Source: Penelope pileata (Eukaryota; Chordata; Aves; Galliformes; Cracidae). From it: a stretch of DNA of 64,000 bases. The notes beneath the pieces are model-generated. The model was given only the letters and a program-made list of their open reading frames with translations, was not told the origin of the DNA and made no database searches. A program made the translations under genes and the position numbers. The stretch lies in NCBI GenBank assembly GCA_013396635.1, contig WBMW01005029.1, forward strand, positions 1,363,314-1,427,313, written 5' to 3'. Below, piece by piece: positions 1 to 12,474 of this stretch (position 1 is the first letter of the stretch; each line of letters starts with the position of its first letter).

Positions 1-272
1 ACTCTGAAATATTTATCTAAATAACTGTAAATCAGTAAACAGTTTGGTGGTCACCTATTAAGGCTTTCAAGAAGCAGAGAGAGTATTTTCAAATACTACT
101 TGTTGAAGATTTGCAGCTAAAATGCAGATTTGAGCTCTGACCTTGGAATTATGACAGACTGATGCTTTCCCATCAGTCACAACATCTCAGGAATACTTTG
201 TGTGGGCTAGCTGCAATTATGATAATTTGCAAAACTAAGTGCTGGGTGGAAGTCTTCTGCTCTGAAAATGCT

Positions 273-299
273 ATTTATTTATTTATTTATTTATTTTTT
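273..299. repeat. ATTT tetranucleotide microsatellite
   Basis: About six consecutive ATTT units ending in a short T run. A simple repeat, likely length-polymorphic. Confidence 0.9.
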
Positions 300-342
300 G
301 CATTACATACCTCCCCTAAAGCATGCTAGGAGTTTTGCATGG

Positions 343-364
343 AGCCTGCAGAGAGCCTGCAGAG
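343..364. repeat. Exact 11-bp tandem duplication
   Basis: AGCCTGCAGAG occurs twice back to back (343-353 and 354-364) with no mismatch. Each unit contains a PstI-type palindrome CTGCAG. It looks like a local slippage duplication. Confidence 0.85.
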
Positions 365-2660
365 TGGGTAGATTGAAAAACTATGAAATCCACAAAGGAA
401 TATTCAGATGAAGCCATTTGCTGCATACATGGCTGACTCCCCAGACAAAAATTGTGGCAAAAGACCTCCTATACAAGGGTGGCTGCTGCAGCCAGGAGAG
501 GTCTGAGCTTAGCACAGACAGGTCATGCTCTCCCTGGCTGGCTCCAGCTGAAGCCTGGCTTGTTGGGTGGTGCAACACTAGAAAACTCTTCTGCACACCC
601 TGTCCATCCTGCCTGAAACTGTCAGAAACCCACTGCTCACGGATCTTGGCTACATGGGTCACGTTTGTGACTTAAAGAGGACCATGCCTGTCATACTGTC
701 CTTTCCTGCAAAGCTTCCTCTGTCTCCGGTCATCCTTCTTGTTCTCACAGCAAGTCTGCTTTCGTATTAGATGGTTCTGCTACCTTTTATGCACTGCACT
801 ACGCTAAAGAAATACTGGAGCATGAACCCAAGTCATATTTTCCAGAACAGAACTACCTGGCTGTGTTGACCCTGTTCCTCTGCACGTTGCAGGCTTTCAG
901 CCTGGCTGCACAAGTCTCTCATGCCACTGCATCACTGCACCCTCCTGCATGGCGTGTAGTGGCATGGGGCAGCCCTTGCTGCAGTATTTGCCTTTTTGCT
1001 AGCATTAGGCGTGACAGGGGCCATCAGCTGTTTCCTAGCATTTGCTTCGTTATTAGTGCTGGATGCTATAACCTTTGTTGCTCAGTAACCAGAAGCACCT
1101 GGGGGAGTAGGGTGCATACTGAGGATGAGTTGGGAACATGGCAGAGTGTTGGAGGACACTGACAACAGGAGTAGTGGGGAAGAAATCACAACTGTAACTA
1201 AGAGAATATCTTCTTACCTGTGGGACAACAGTCATAATGACAGGATATAGCCATAATCACATAGCCAAAGTCATATGGTCAAAGTCATAATCCAAATAAT
1301 GAGAACAGCAAAATAATAAACACCAAGTTGGCACATATAAAAGAATATTGTGTACAGACTGCTCTGTGGGGGTCATTTGACTTCCATTATCTTCTTCCTT
1401 AACCTAAGAGGTGGGAATGGTCCTACTGAAAGAGTCCACAAAAGTCTTCCCTTCACAAGCTGCAAGTTCCCAGGACACTTATTGTCCAGGAAAGTGATCA
1501 TAAATAAATAAACAAGCAAATAAATAAAACCCCTAGTTCATACACATGAAGATCTTTTCTCCACCCTCAGAAGAGGAACAGGAACATCTATAGGCAAGCA
1601 CTGTGAATACCTCCAGCTTGTTTCCACTGAGATCCTGCTCTGGAGCCTGAGTCAGGACTGAAGTCAAAGTTCATTACTTTGGTTCTGCGTTCATCATGGC
1701 CCAAAGGGAAAAAAACGTGGCTCAGGCCACATTGAAAGTCAGATCCCAAATCCTTTTAAAACCTGTCACTTTAAATTGGAGTTATCAGTAACGAGAATTA
1801 ATATATGTCAAGACACATCTACAGCTTTCAGAATCTGTTTTGCTCAAGGACGTCTGTTGCAGTGCTGCATTTCCTCACATTTGGAGTGTTTTCCCTCAGC
1901 ACCAAGGTGGCTGCAGACAGCTGTGAATGAGAAGGGCGAGGAAGGGGGAGAGCAGGACCTGGGGAGGCTGCAGAGCTGAAAAAGTTGAGCACGTCACTCA
2001 GGTGCCACCCAGATGCCAGGCAACACAGGGCATTTCCTCAAGGAGTGGCTTCAGTTGCAGAAGTGCTCTTCAAGGGTGAGCAGCTTCTGAAGCGCAGTCT
2101 GCGTGCTTCAGGAGCAGAGCTGCACCATTTTCCCTGGTGCAGACGGGGAGCACAGCACAGAGCAAAGTGTTAAGGGGCTGTCTCTTCTTCTGCTTACTGC
2201 ACTGTAAATATTAAAGAGCACCCACTTACCCCATACTAGACATCCCTCACCACTGCCTTTTTTACCTCCTGCCCCCTCTCCTTTGGAAATGTAACGTTTC
2301 ACCCTCTTTAGCAGATGCTTCTCAGTGTGTTCATCACTGACGCCAGCCCTGTCCCTCCTCACCAGCCTCATGTCACATGACCACAATTTCACAGCAAGCA
2401 ACTGAGAAAACCAGAAAAAATGTATTAATGTCTCTCAGATCATCAAAAGCTCAGCAGCACTGGAGGTGCAATGCCGTAAAAGGGCAAATTGCAGGAGGAG
2501 GCCTGCTGGGTTGCTCAGGCTCAACATGAGGCTCACTTCTGGTGCCTCTCCTCACGCTTCCCTGCTGTGGTGCCTGCCCAGTCCACCTCAGCTCTGTGTA
2601 AAGGGAGATGGGGCAGAGGCCACGGCCTCACTCTGCACCAAGGCTTCCCCCTCAGGGAGG

Positions 2661-2780
2661 TCATAGAATCAGAGAATCATTTGAGTTGGAAGGGACCTTG
2701 AAAGGCCATCTAGTCCAACCGCCCTACAATGAACAGGGACATCTACAGCTAGATCCAGTGTTCAGAGAGGGTGTTTCCCC
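2661..2780 (-). mobile_element. CR1 LINE 3' end fragment (minus)
   Basis: On the plus strand this begins with TCATAGAATCAGAGAATCAT and continues with TTGGAAGGGACCTTGAAAGG and the words for 'catctagtccaac', the reverse complement of the CR1 3' untranslated end and its ATTCTATGA-type tail. The element therefore points left, with its 3' terminus at about 2661. Only the last ~120 bp remain, the usual result of 5' truncation during target-primed reverse transcription. The right boundary is approximate. Confidence 0.88.
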
Positions 2781-5700
2781 TTTGCTTGTTCAGGTCAGGC
2801 TACTTGGCTTGACAACCTACTTTTCAGCTAAATATTACATTTAAAATACAAGATTCCCAAATCTACAGATGAATGGTATTCTTAGTTCTCACTAGACCAT
2901 CCCACGTAGCAGCAATTTGTATTTCAGTCAGGGTAGAAGACGTGGTGTATATCAACAAAGCTACTGGAGGCAGGCTGAGAAAACATAAATGAGCTTCATT
3001 TCTGTTGCTTTCAAGTTGCTTCTGTACAATCTCTCCAGTTCTTATTTACTGTAATCAACTTCCATCTAATGGCAATTTGTAAGTAATTGTGCACTGCAGT
3101 TCAATATTCACAGCAAAACTGCATCTTTCTGAAACCTAAAGTAAAACATTGCAAATGTTAGATCTACAAATAGAAGATGAAAAGGTCTCAGCCCAGAACA
3201 CTCATTATGCTGCTCCAGAGAAAGTACAGAGGCAGAACACATGGGCACCAGGAGTGCAAAGCAGCTTTTTACATCGAGATTATTGCAAAGACAAAGAGGT
3301 TCAAAACAACTCAAGTGCTCATGCTCTCCCACCCACAAGGGCTGCTGCAGGTTGGGTCGCAGGGCTTCAGCATTGCCACGTACAGCCAGGGGACACTGGG
3401 GAGGCTTTCTATGGAAAGCTGTTATTCCTGGTGGCAGTAGATGAGTGTGGCATTAGTCTGGGCTCCGCTAGGCAGAGGTCAATAAAGTCACTCAGGTCCT
3501 CACGCTTGTGGCCTCTCCTCAATCATGCTTGAACAGCTCATTAACCTTGGTTTGGCTGTTCTCATAGCACAACCCTGAACTGATAAGGGCCTTCCTTGCA
3601 ACAAGAATGATGTGTTTGTGTTTGTAAAGAGCCGTGTAAATTTATGGTGCTACCTAAGTGCTGAACAATAATAAACATAGCAAAGGTCGGTGCAGCTGCC
3701 AGCCTCAGCATGGCTGCAAGAGATAAGCCTGGCATGATAAAGCTGTTTGTGTTACACAGAGATAGCAGGAGCCAGCCAGGCACACCCCGTGAGATGCTGT
3801 TCTAGGAAGAAATGGAGCAGCCGATGTGAACACAGCCACTTACAGGGGCTGAGCAGCACGGACACATCTAGGCTGTGGCTGCGCTTCAGGAAAGGCCTTC
3901 TCCCTGCAGCAGTTGTCACTGCTGGAGGCTGTAATCGACCCAGTTGGTTTAAGTTCTTGGGGCGGGCTGTGACCCAGTTGTTCTCTGCCTCCACCTAAAA
4001 GGTATTTAATATCTGTGTAGTCCTTATCCGGAGCACAGGCCTTCCTTGGCATTTAGGAGATGACTGGGGAGAGCACTCTTTGTGATAAGCCTGGAGCAAC
4101 ACTGATTAAATTTTGAATTAACCTTTCTTATCAGGCAGATCAGCTGTTGCCTCTGTCCTAGTCTGCTGAACGGGCTCCTTTTCTTTGCAGCCAACAGTGT
4201 TTTAAAGCTCCTTTAACACCCCAAATACCCAGATCCTTGCACAAACAAACCAACAAAGCTGGTTTGTGTGAAGTCAAATTTGCCACAGAGGACTGCATGC
4301 TCTGCAGCTGAGAGGCGTGTATGAAAGCTGCTTTGGAATAGCTAAGCCCGTTTAAGTTCATTAAAAGGCTTCACAATTAAATTTGCATGCAGACAGTGCC
4401 TGTTCCTTCCCTCCTGAGTAGTGACTGGCCCGGCTGTCTGGAGAACATCAAGGTCACGTTTCACTGCCTCAGTCTCAGTCACATCAGCCTCCACCAGCTT
4501 TGTGGAGGCAACCCTGACTGCTCCCAAGTGCTGTGTTCCCACAAACCAGCCTCCTGATGGCAAAGGCAATGCAGGTGCACCTGGGCACCAAGCCTGCCTC
4601 AGAGAAGGCTTGTTGGCCACTCCGCCAGTGGAACCCTTGAGATCTTTGGCTGCACCAAGTGAACCCATGGAGGCCATAGGTCTGGGCCTGGGCAAGGCCT
4701 AGGGAGGTGGCAGGACCTGGGCGCCTTTGGGAATGGGATCTTTTCCAGCCAGGCTGTTGGAAGAGGGCACTGTGGCTAAAGCAGCTTGGTGGGAAGGTGA
4801 CAGGGAAAATTCAAAGCAAGCAGAGCATGGAGAAGAAAAAGGCCAGATGTTGACTCTCATGGTGCCTTCAGCAATCACTGCTTCTCGTTAAAGGGCTAAT
4901 GATGCCAGAAGTGTTACGTGGCAGCTCTCTGCCTCAAGAAACAGAACCTAAATGAGCTCTGCCATGCAGATATAGGGTCCAAACAGTCTTTGGGTGCAGA
5001 GGATCCTTACTGAAACGGACAGCTGCTGCGGATGGATAAATTGCCAAGGATTTGTCTGTCAGAGTTAGAAAAATCATGTCTTCTCACAGCCACACAGAAA
5101 TCCCCTTGGTTAGGCAGGCATTTCTGTCTGCTTTCAAATATGGGCCAGTGCCATGTGTAACAGCAGCTGTGTGTTCCCAAAACACTTCCTTGCAATTAAG
5201 TTGCAGGGACACAAAATCAGCCAGCCCAGCTCGCTTCTCCCTCCCTCTGCTCCAGCCCCAGGGAGCTGCGATGTGCTGACACCAGCCGCAGCAGCAATGA
5301 GGAGCCTGAGGCTCTAATCGGTCTGATTGAACCTTGCTGCCCAACTCCTGGCACAGGGCAGGGACACCCTTCTTTCCTGAAAGTCATTCAGGGGAACACT
5401 GAGCAGGTGTTCCTTTCTGGCTATTCATAGTAGGCTATTCCAGGTTTCATTCAGGGGGAAAAGAACAAACACCATTTTAGACTGAAAAACACTGTTGAGT
5501 AAGAAAAGTTCAGTGACACAGACTGTATTCAATAAAATCTGCAATTTTTAAAATTTGTTTCCGTAAGGAAAAGACATCTTTTTTTTTTGTTTTTCCTTCA
5601 GAAATAAGACTAATCCACCTTGACATATCCATTATGTGTCAGAAAGCAGTTTATGCTCTCTGTAAGGTAAGCACTATTCCCTTCAATCTCTCAAATGCCC

Positions 5701-6431
5701 TTTGTCCCCCTGCATTGCACGTCCTGCTGCTCCAAGTGGGTGCCAGCAGACATGTAGGGCTGGCTGCCAAATGCTTGCCATACTGACAATTCATGCAGCA
5801 AAATAATGCTTATGTTTTGTGGAGTGAGCTCTCCTGATAGCCCTGGGAGAGCAGCTCTCTCTTGGTTTGGGCTTCCAGGAGAATGACTGACTGCAAGATG
5901 ATGGATGAGGAGGAGCACAGGCTGGGAGCTGCCAGCAGTAACAGAGGTGGCCCAGAGCTAAGAGCCTTGGGTGAGCTGAGAGCAGCAGAAGAGAAAGGGA
6001 AATAAAACTTCTGAGTGTACATGGCCTCAGAGTCTTAGTTCATTGCTGAAGGCTGGCTCTTGTGCCAGTGGAACAAATATAGGATCTTAGCTGGCCGGAG
6101 GTATGACCGGATTAGATGTTTGGTGTTTCTTTTCCCACTGTAGGAGACAATAATACTCACCTTTGCCTTTTTAGTCACTTCTGTATTTTTTTTCTGTACT
6201 TCTAAGAGATCTTTCAAGAGCCTTTTCTTTTAACAAGGTCAGAAATATGCAGGGGTGGAATGTGGATCCTTCTTGATCTCCATTCTCTGTTCCCTTCTTT
6301 TTCAGATTGACATACAAAGTGATTTTGGTTTTTGTTTATTTTTAATTGTTATGATAGAATGCTTGCAGTAGGACAGAATGGTGCTGGAGCTTGCTCGTTC
6401 ACATGGCTTAAAGTGCAGATTGCCACAAAAT
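2781..6431. other. Unique non-coding sequence with GATA-type motifs
   Basis: No exon was recognised. Open frames of up to 127 codons (3149-3532 plus) and 117 codons (4342-4695 minus) have no recognisable domain. The stretch 3580-4150 contains several GATAAG words, including one paired with an E-box (see the regulatory entry). The part around 4400-4760 is somewhat richer in GC than its surroundings but shows no CpG island. Confidence 0.55.
4084..4146. promoter_or_regulatory. Candidate GATA / E-box cluster
   Basis: GATAAG lies at 4084-4089. CTTATC (GATAAG on the minus strand) at 4127-4132 is followed after 8 bp by the E-box CAGCTG at 4141-4146. Composite E-box plus GATA sites bound by TAL1/GATA complexes have a similar order and a spacer of about 8-10 bp. 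The motifs are directly visible; enhancer function is inference and such words also occur by chance. Confidence 0.2.
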
Positions 6432-6888
6432 TAGGGCCACAAAAGTGATTCAAGTGATAGAGCACCTGCACTATGAGGACAGGCTGAGAGAGCTGAGGCT
6501 GTTCAGCCTGGAGAAGAGAAGGATCGGGGGAAACCTGATAGCAGCCTTTCAGTATCTGAAGGGGAGCTACAAGAAAGAAGGGGACAGGCTCTTTAGCAGG
6601 GTCTGTGGTGATAGGACAAGGGGAAATGGTGTCAAATTAAAAGAGGGGAGATTTAGACTGGCTATAAGGAAAACATTTTTTCTACTCAGAGTGGTGAAGC
6701 ACTGGAACAAGTTGCCCAGAGAGGCAGTGGAAGCCCCATCCCTGGAGACATTGAAGGTCAGGCTGGACGGGGCTCTGAGCAACCTGATCTAGCTGTAGCG
6801 TCCATTCAAGGTCATTGCAGTGGAGTTGGACCAGGTGGCCTTTGAAGGTCCCTTCCAACTCTAAGGATTCTATGATTCTGTGATTGTG
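6432..6888 (+). mobile_element. CR1 LINE 3' end, ~460 bp, with ORF2 C-terminal remnant
   Basis: A 5'-truncated CR1 in plus orientation. The frame 6445-6792 translates to the end of CR1 ORF2, with readable motifs LRELRLFSLEKRR, DRTRGN, FRLAIRK, HWNKLPREAVEAPSLE and LDGALSNLI, then a stop. It is followed by the CR1 3' untranslated end (GGTCCCTTCCAACTCTAAGG) and the octamer-type tail ending ATTCTGTGATTGTG. The frame is still open, so this copy is not very old, but it has no reverse transcriptase core and cannot move itself. Confidence 0.95.
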
Positions 6889-7768
6889 CAGGAGCAGGGA
6901 TGTGGTGGTGGAGGTGTTAAATTTCTTTCAGTAAACTGGATAAAAGATTATTAATCCTCCAGCTGCTCAGAAATGTTGTCAGAACATGCAGTTTTAGCAG
7001 AAGAGAGAAAAGAAAGTGTGTGCTTGCAAGAATGCTTGTAGCTTTTCTCCTCAAATTCTTCAGGCAAGGAAATATTACATGTCTAATGAGGTGGCAATTA
7101 CAAAAGCAACAGCCTTTATCAGTCCCTTTGGCAATAAGGATAATTCTACGTGATTTTCATCCCATCTTTTGCAGATTCCATTGAAATTCAAGATGAATTT
7201 CTGAAGTCTTTCCAATAGCCTCAGGGGAAGCGCCTCATGTCCACTGGCATGATGGCTGGGATGAATCCCATCAACACCTCTGTGAGAGGCTCATGTTTAA
7301 CGGCCTCTTGAGAGGTAATAATGCTGCCACTGCAGATACAATTCATGGGATGCACTACTAAAGTGATGTGAAAAAATACTCCTAGGCTTTGCAAATTGTT
7401 ACGCTGCAGCTTTCAGCTGGGATGGGGAGGGGTTCATTTGCACTTCAAAAACTGAAGTGTGCCCTTGGATGCATTTGCAGAGTTCCTTCAGAAGCTAATA
7501 AGGACCATGAAATTTAAGAAGATACAATTTAGCTTAACTGTGTCCTTCTAACTATACTATTTATACGGCTAATCTGTTTCATTGTGCTAACCCAGTTTTT
7601 CAAATGAGTTTCTGAATCCTCAAACTGAGACATCCCAAGGAGAAGAGGATGTCTGGCAGCATCTCCAAAAATCTCTTAAAATAATGAATTAGATGTCAAC
7701 AAAGTAAACAATCCCCAAATCTCCAGATTCTTCCAAGATTGGGAAGAGGGCTTATGTCTCCGACAGAC

Positions 7769-7787
7769 TTTTTTTTTTTTTTTTTTT
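7769..7787. repeat. Poly-T tract, 19 T
   Basis: Uninterrupted run of 19 T. It lies about 85 bp from a longer T run. No target duplication or retrogene body could be recognised beside it. Confidence 0.9.
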
Positions 7788-7870
7788 ACAGCAAAGCTGC
7801 TGTATTCAATAAAAGATTAACTCTACCTAGAAACCATCAAACTGTCTTGTCATGCCTAGGAGTAAGCTGC

Positions 7871-7899
7871 TTTTTTTTTTTTTTTTTTTTTTTTTTTTT
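7871..7899. repeat. Poly-T tract, 29 T
   Basis: Uninterrupted run of 29 T. Read on the minus strand it is an A29 tract with AAATAAG about 11 bp before it, superficially like a retroposed poly(A) tail. No parent sequence is recognisable, so a simple repeat is the safer call. Confidence 0.9.
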
Positions 7900-10279
7900 C
7901 TTATGACACTTATTTCTAAAATGCTCCAGATTCTAAGTCACCAGTTTTGTGTGGAGTGAAACTGAAGGAAGGTTTACTCTTTTCTAAAACCAATGTTTTG
8001 ACCCCTTCCTTGTTAGCAGACTGGCAAGATTCAACATCAATACAAGTCTAAAATAAGTTCAGATCAATAAAAAGAGCGATGTAAAGTGGTGACTGAAGTA
8101 TTTCTTTTTCATTTTGACACTTTTGATATGATGAAGTGATGTAGGGCAGCCATCAGATATCCCAAACTCCTGGAACCACGTGGCAGGTTGTACCCAGCTG
8201 TAAAACAGGGAGAATGGGTTTCTCTTCTACAGAGAATTAATTCCGGTGAAGGATTTTTGAAAGCAGCAGCAGGTCTAACTTTACTGAAAACAGTTATAGG
8301 TTCTTCTTCAATGAATCCATCTCAAGAAAATTGGCTTATGTTGGCATGCTAAATACACCAAGGTCAGTTCAGCTTTGTCTACAATAATTAAATAGAAAAG
8401 TCTACATCAAAAGAAATCGATGTGTTGAGCTGATACAAACCGAGAGTGCAGGAACATGCCAAAGCAGAACCACAGTGTTTGCGTGTTTTGTCCTGCCTTG
8501 TTCTTGAAACAGACGTAGTGACGCTGGCATGGGTGCTACAGAGGCTCCTGTAGTGCATGGAGGAATTGCAAAACAAGGGGCAGAAACAGGAGCATGAACT
8601 CTTTTTCCTTTGTTTTTGAAACAGATTAGATCAGAGAAAACATTTGGAAACCAACTCTTGTTGTTGCTTTCTTTTAGACATTTTTTTACTACAATGATTA
8701 TGCACCATTCATTCCTTTCCTTCCCCTCTGCCTTTCTCTGCCTTGGTTACTGGGGGGCTGAAAAGCTTCTGCTGCCAAAATCTTATAATGAAGGGGATGC
8801 AGAACAACTCTTGCAGCCTTCCAGGTGGCATGGGAAAGTGGAAAGAAACAAAGAAAACCCTCAAGTAATGGTTTCTAAAGTCTAGCCAGAAATAAAAGTG
8901 CTTGGATGCTTAAGCAGCCTCCCTGGCTGCTGGTCACCGAAGCTGGCTGCACCTTCCCATTTGTATTGGCTGGAAGTGAGTTGTCTTTGCTGTGATTTGG
9001 CATCTCCTTCCCCTTAAGTACAAGGACTATCACTGAGACTGCATGCCTGTATTCTTTCCCAGAAAAAAACTGTGATGCTGAGGATCAGAGTAAGATTTTG
9101 AGCATGGCCCTGATGGGCTTTGCCTTGCACCACTTTAAAGCCTGAGACAGATGAATGTGATGGCAATGATGACATGAGAATTTCTGAGTTGGAAATAAAA
9201 TAACAAATTTTCAGCATCTCTACTTCTAAATAACCTCAGGTCATCTGATGTATGCCAGGGAAGTCAGAAAATATGCACTAAAGAAAAAAAATGGGATTTC
9301 TGGGTATTAAACCTGTATAATAGCAAATACTTTATTTACGGGAACATAATGGGAGAGGAAAGGTTTTTTTATTTTTTTTTAGTCGAGTCAAATACTCACT
9401 CTTGTTGAGGATGAATGAGAATCTGTGCCAAAGTGTAGATGAGCAGGTGTGGCATGTATTGCTGAAAATGTCTCAGATGGGAAAAATGCTTCTCATTTAT
9501 ACTGCTTCTCATTTATAAATGCTACTCATTTATATCTGATCATTGATTATTGGAATTTCAGAAGCAGCAATAAGCCCCACAATAGGTCTTGGCTTCCCAG
9601 GGCTCATTCGTACTCATATACCCACGAAAGCATTGTGTCTGCCCAGGGCAGCCTGCCAGCTCAGCCCATGGTCATGCAATCGACTCACAGTGGTTTTCTC
9701 TGTGTAAAGTCAATAGCATTTTTTCGGCTCTATAAAGCTCTGGAGGCTAAAGGTACACGCATTATTCTAAAAAGAGGAACAGTAGTGGCAGTCGAAATAT
9801 ACAGGATACGTAATACAGCATTTGACAGAAAAACACGAGTCCAGCATGAACCTGGTGGAACTTGATGCTGCTAGACTGAAGCCTAACCATAAATTGTCGT
9901 TAGTAGCATGGAAGGGAAATCATGATACTTTTTGTCAAAGCCGGTGAGAGAAGTCTAGCCAGTTCACATCCATCTCTCAAATAGATGCACTGAAGTTATT
10001 GCTTTTTTCCTAAGAGAACAGTTTTCTAGATAATCCAAATGCTAAACTCACTGATTAACTATTGTCTTGCCAAAATACTCATTCACATTTATTTAGACTA
10101 GTATATTAGTATTCAGTATTGCATATCAGTGAAGAGATAAAAAATCTATACATATAAAAATGTGAACAAGAGCTTATTCTGTTAGAGGAAAACAATATGG
10201 GATATGACTTCTAATGAAGTCACACTGTGAAGTTGTCCCTTCAGTGGTGTTGCTGACTGATAGCTCCTTCCTGGAAGAA

Positions 10280-10305
10280 GGAACCCTGTCACCTTCCAGG
10301 GTTCC
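10280..10305. repeat. Perfect 9-bp hairpin
   Basis: GGAACCCTG (10280-10288) and its exact complement CAGGGTTCC (10297-10305) are separated by 8 bp. With no T run after it and no gene beside it, I see no reason to assign a role. Confidence 0.8.
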
Positions 10306-10417
10306 CATCAGTATCTGCAGCCATGGAAACCATAACAACGTCTCCTGAAAAAATATTATCTATTTTTATCTGTTATCTATTTATTATCCTGAGCTACAGG
10401 ATTATTGAACAATTTCA

Positions 10418-10530
10418 GGTGGAGGGAGCCCTGGAGCAGTGCAGCTTAGATCAGGTTGTTCAGGGCCATGTGTCATCTAGTTGCAAATACCTGCAAGAAC
10501 AGAGGATTCTGTTCTCTGCAACAGATTAAT
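10418..10530 (-). mobile_element. Possible diverged CR1 fragment
   Basis: The plus strand reads GATCAGGTTGTTCAGGGCC, close to the reversed CR1 3' region 'gcaggttgctcagagcc', followed by words resembling 'ggccttgaacacttccag'. The flanks carry no recognisable CR1 tail. The match is short and diverged, so this remains tentative. Confidence 0.35.
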
Positions 10531-12474
10531 TGACCATCTGAATCCAAAGAGATGGTCTGTGTTATTAATAATTCTGTGTTATTGTATACCTTTTGCCCTC
10601 AGCACCCTCTGCTGCACCCTGCCTGGTCCCATGGCCTTGTCTAGGTGAAGCACATCAATACATCAATTTGTTTTACCTTTCCTCGGTGGTCCTGTAGCCC
10701 AGTACTTGGACAAGTCAATGTGTACTGTTGGCACCTCAGAGCTCCTTCATTGTTCTCCGCTCCCCTCCCCAGTCTGGTAGTAGATATGTGGCATAAGGTG
10801 CAACGATGTCAAGGCACTGGGAATCATCTGGCAGCAGCTGGGCTTGGACCTGGCCTTGCCACTTCCCTCCTCACGCTCCTGTGCCAAACTGGGCGGTTTC
10901 AGCTCGTAGACTGTGTGCAAAGGGAGGGTGCTGCTGCCTGAACTGGGAAATGTTTTCCCAGGCTGTGAGAAAAAGTAATTTTGTTTTTAGTTTCTTATTA
11001 TCGTAATTTACTCCTCTGCCTCTCTGCAGTGCAGGTTTGTGAAGTCCATCGCAGTTTTGACCTTGATGTGATCCGACATGCTCTGGCTAGGAGGAACAGC
11101 TCCTCCTCAGAAACATCAGTTTCTGTTGCTAGCAACATTTGGCTGCTGTAGGAAATAAATCCATTGTTGTTGCAGACCGCTCTCTTACTGAATAAAATAA
11201 AAATAAAGGAAATCAAGGCAATAGATATAAGAAATCCCACTGTGCTTTAATAATCCTGTGGCTCAGAAGAGCCACCTGGATCTTTTGATTAAAATACTGA
11301 TAAGCCTGGTGAATTAACTCTGTGATAGTACAGCATTGCCTTTGAGCATTTAGCTTGCCTGCTATGTCTGGTGTATTTACAGTGGGCTTATCCCCAGACT
11401 TACAAATGAAACAGAATTCCCTGGGGCAGTGTGTGTGTGTGATTTTTTTAAAATGAGAGATGCTGAAAGGGGTGAGAACAACCGGCTGCACCTATAGACT
11501 GGGGAGACATACAGGGCTCTTATTTACATTTCCAGGTGTGAGCAGCTTGCAGCCGGCAAGGCCAGAGGGGCCCTTGTTGGCTGGCATCCCTGGCTATGTG
11601 TTATGAATACAGCGATGGAAGAAGCTTTAGTACATGCAAAACGTGAATAGATACCAGCCTGAAACCCCTGCTGGTGTCTCCAGTACAGTAAAGCCAGCTT
11701 CTCAGGGGAAGGCTGGACCCTGTCCAAGCCAGGCTTCAATAACATGGGAAATGGAAGGAACGGATAAGAAAGAAAACAGTGCCAAGAGCAGACTGTAGAA
11801 GACAGATCATCAGATAGTGTAAATTCTGCTGGTACCATAGATGTTAATGGCTCATCAGGACATTTTCCTCCCTCAGACGCAACCAGAACAGAATACTGGT
11901 TCTTTTTCAATAAATTCTTGCTTATGGCAGGCTACATTCAATCACAGAGCTGAATGATAATGTAGAAGTGGAGCTGAAAGTTTCCTAGGGAAAAAACGCC
12001 CTATTTTTGATGGACCTCATTTCCATACAGGCAGTCCATAAGCTATTCCATTTTTGTGGCCTAGGCCAGAGCAAAGAAGCAAAACAAGATACAAGATATT
12101 CTTGATCATCATTAGCCCAATTACTCCTGGATGCATTGTTGAAAATGACCTTAGATCTTACATAGGATATGAAAAGTTCAAGGGAAAAAAGCCTTCCAAA
12201 TTATCACTACCGGGTCCTCTCGTCTCCCATCTTTTGCTCCTCCCTTCCACCCTCCCCCCCAAAAATAATCAGAAAAATCAGAGATTTCTAGTGCTTGTGT
12301 TCCCACCTGTACTGTCATAAATATCCCATTACTTTAAAAGACCTAGAAATTAGAGTTGCAGCTTCAGGAGCAGACCCATCATTGCGCCATACACATCAGA
12401 TGGTTCAAAATGCATCAGTCAGTGTGTCTGGCAGCACGAGGCAGTTGTCAAGGCCAAGGTGTTGCTTGTCTTCT
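10531..12474. other. Unique non-coding sequence
   Basis: No gene or recognised element. A short GT run lies at 11430-11441. The frame 11524-11910 minus (128 codons) has no recognisable domain. Confidence 0.55.
12470..12474. repeat. Target site duplication CTTCT, left copy
   Basis: Exact match to 12997-13001. Together they mark the integration site of the ERVL-type LTR; 5-bp duplications are typical of endogenous retroviruses. Confidence 0.88.

Larger units (their letters stand above)
1..2660. other. Unique non-coding sequence, no gene seen
   Basis: I see no exon or recognised repeat here; open frames are under 100 codons and unrecognised. It holds an ATTT microsatellite (273-299), an exact 11-bp tandem duplication AGCCTGCAGAG at 343-364, a degenerate short tandem at about 1228-1292 in which CAAAGTCATA occurs twice 14 bp apart, and an A-rich AAATA stretch at 1500-1530. 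Confidence 0.6.
6889..10417. other. Unique non-coding sequence with two poly-T tracts
   Basis: No gene or recognised element. Two poly-T runs lie at 7769-7787 and 7871-7899 (separate entries). The longest frame is 9449-9865 plus (138 codons), unrecognised. Confidence 0.55.

Noticed and set aside
4342..4702. Overlapping frames on both strands in a GC-richer patch as a possible retropseudogene
   Set aside because: I could not recognise any parent protein in either frame, and no poly(A) tail or target duplication is present.
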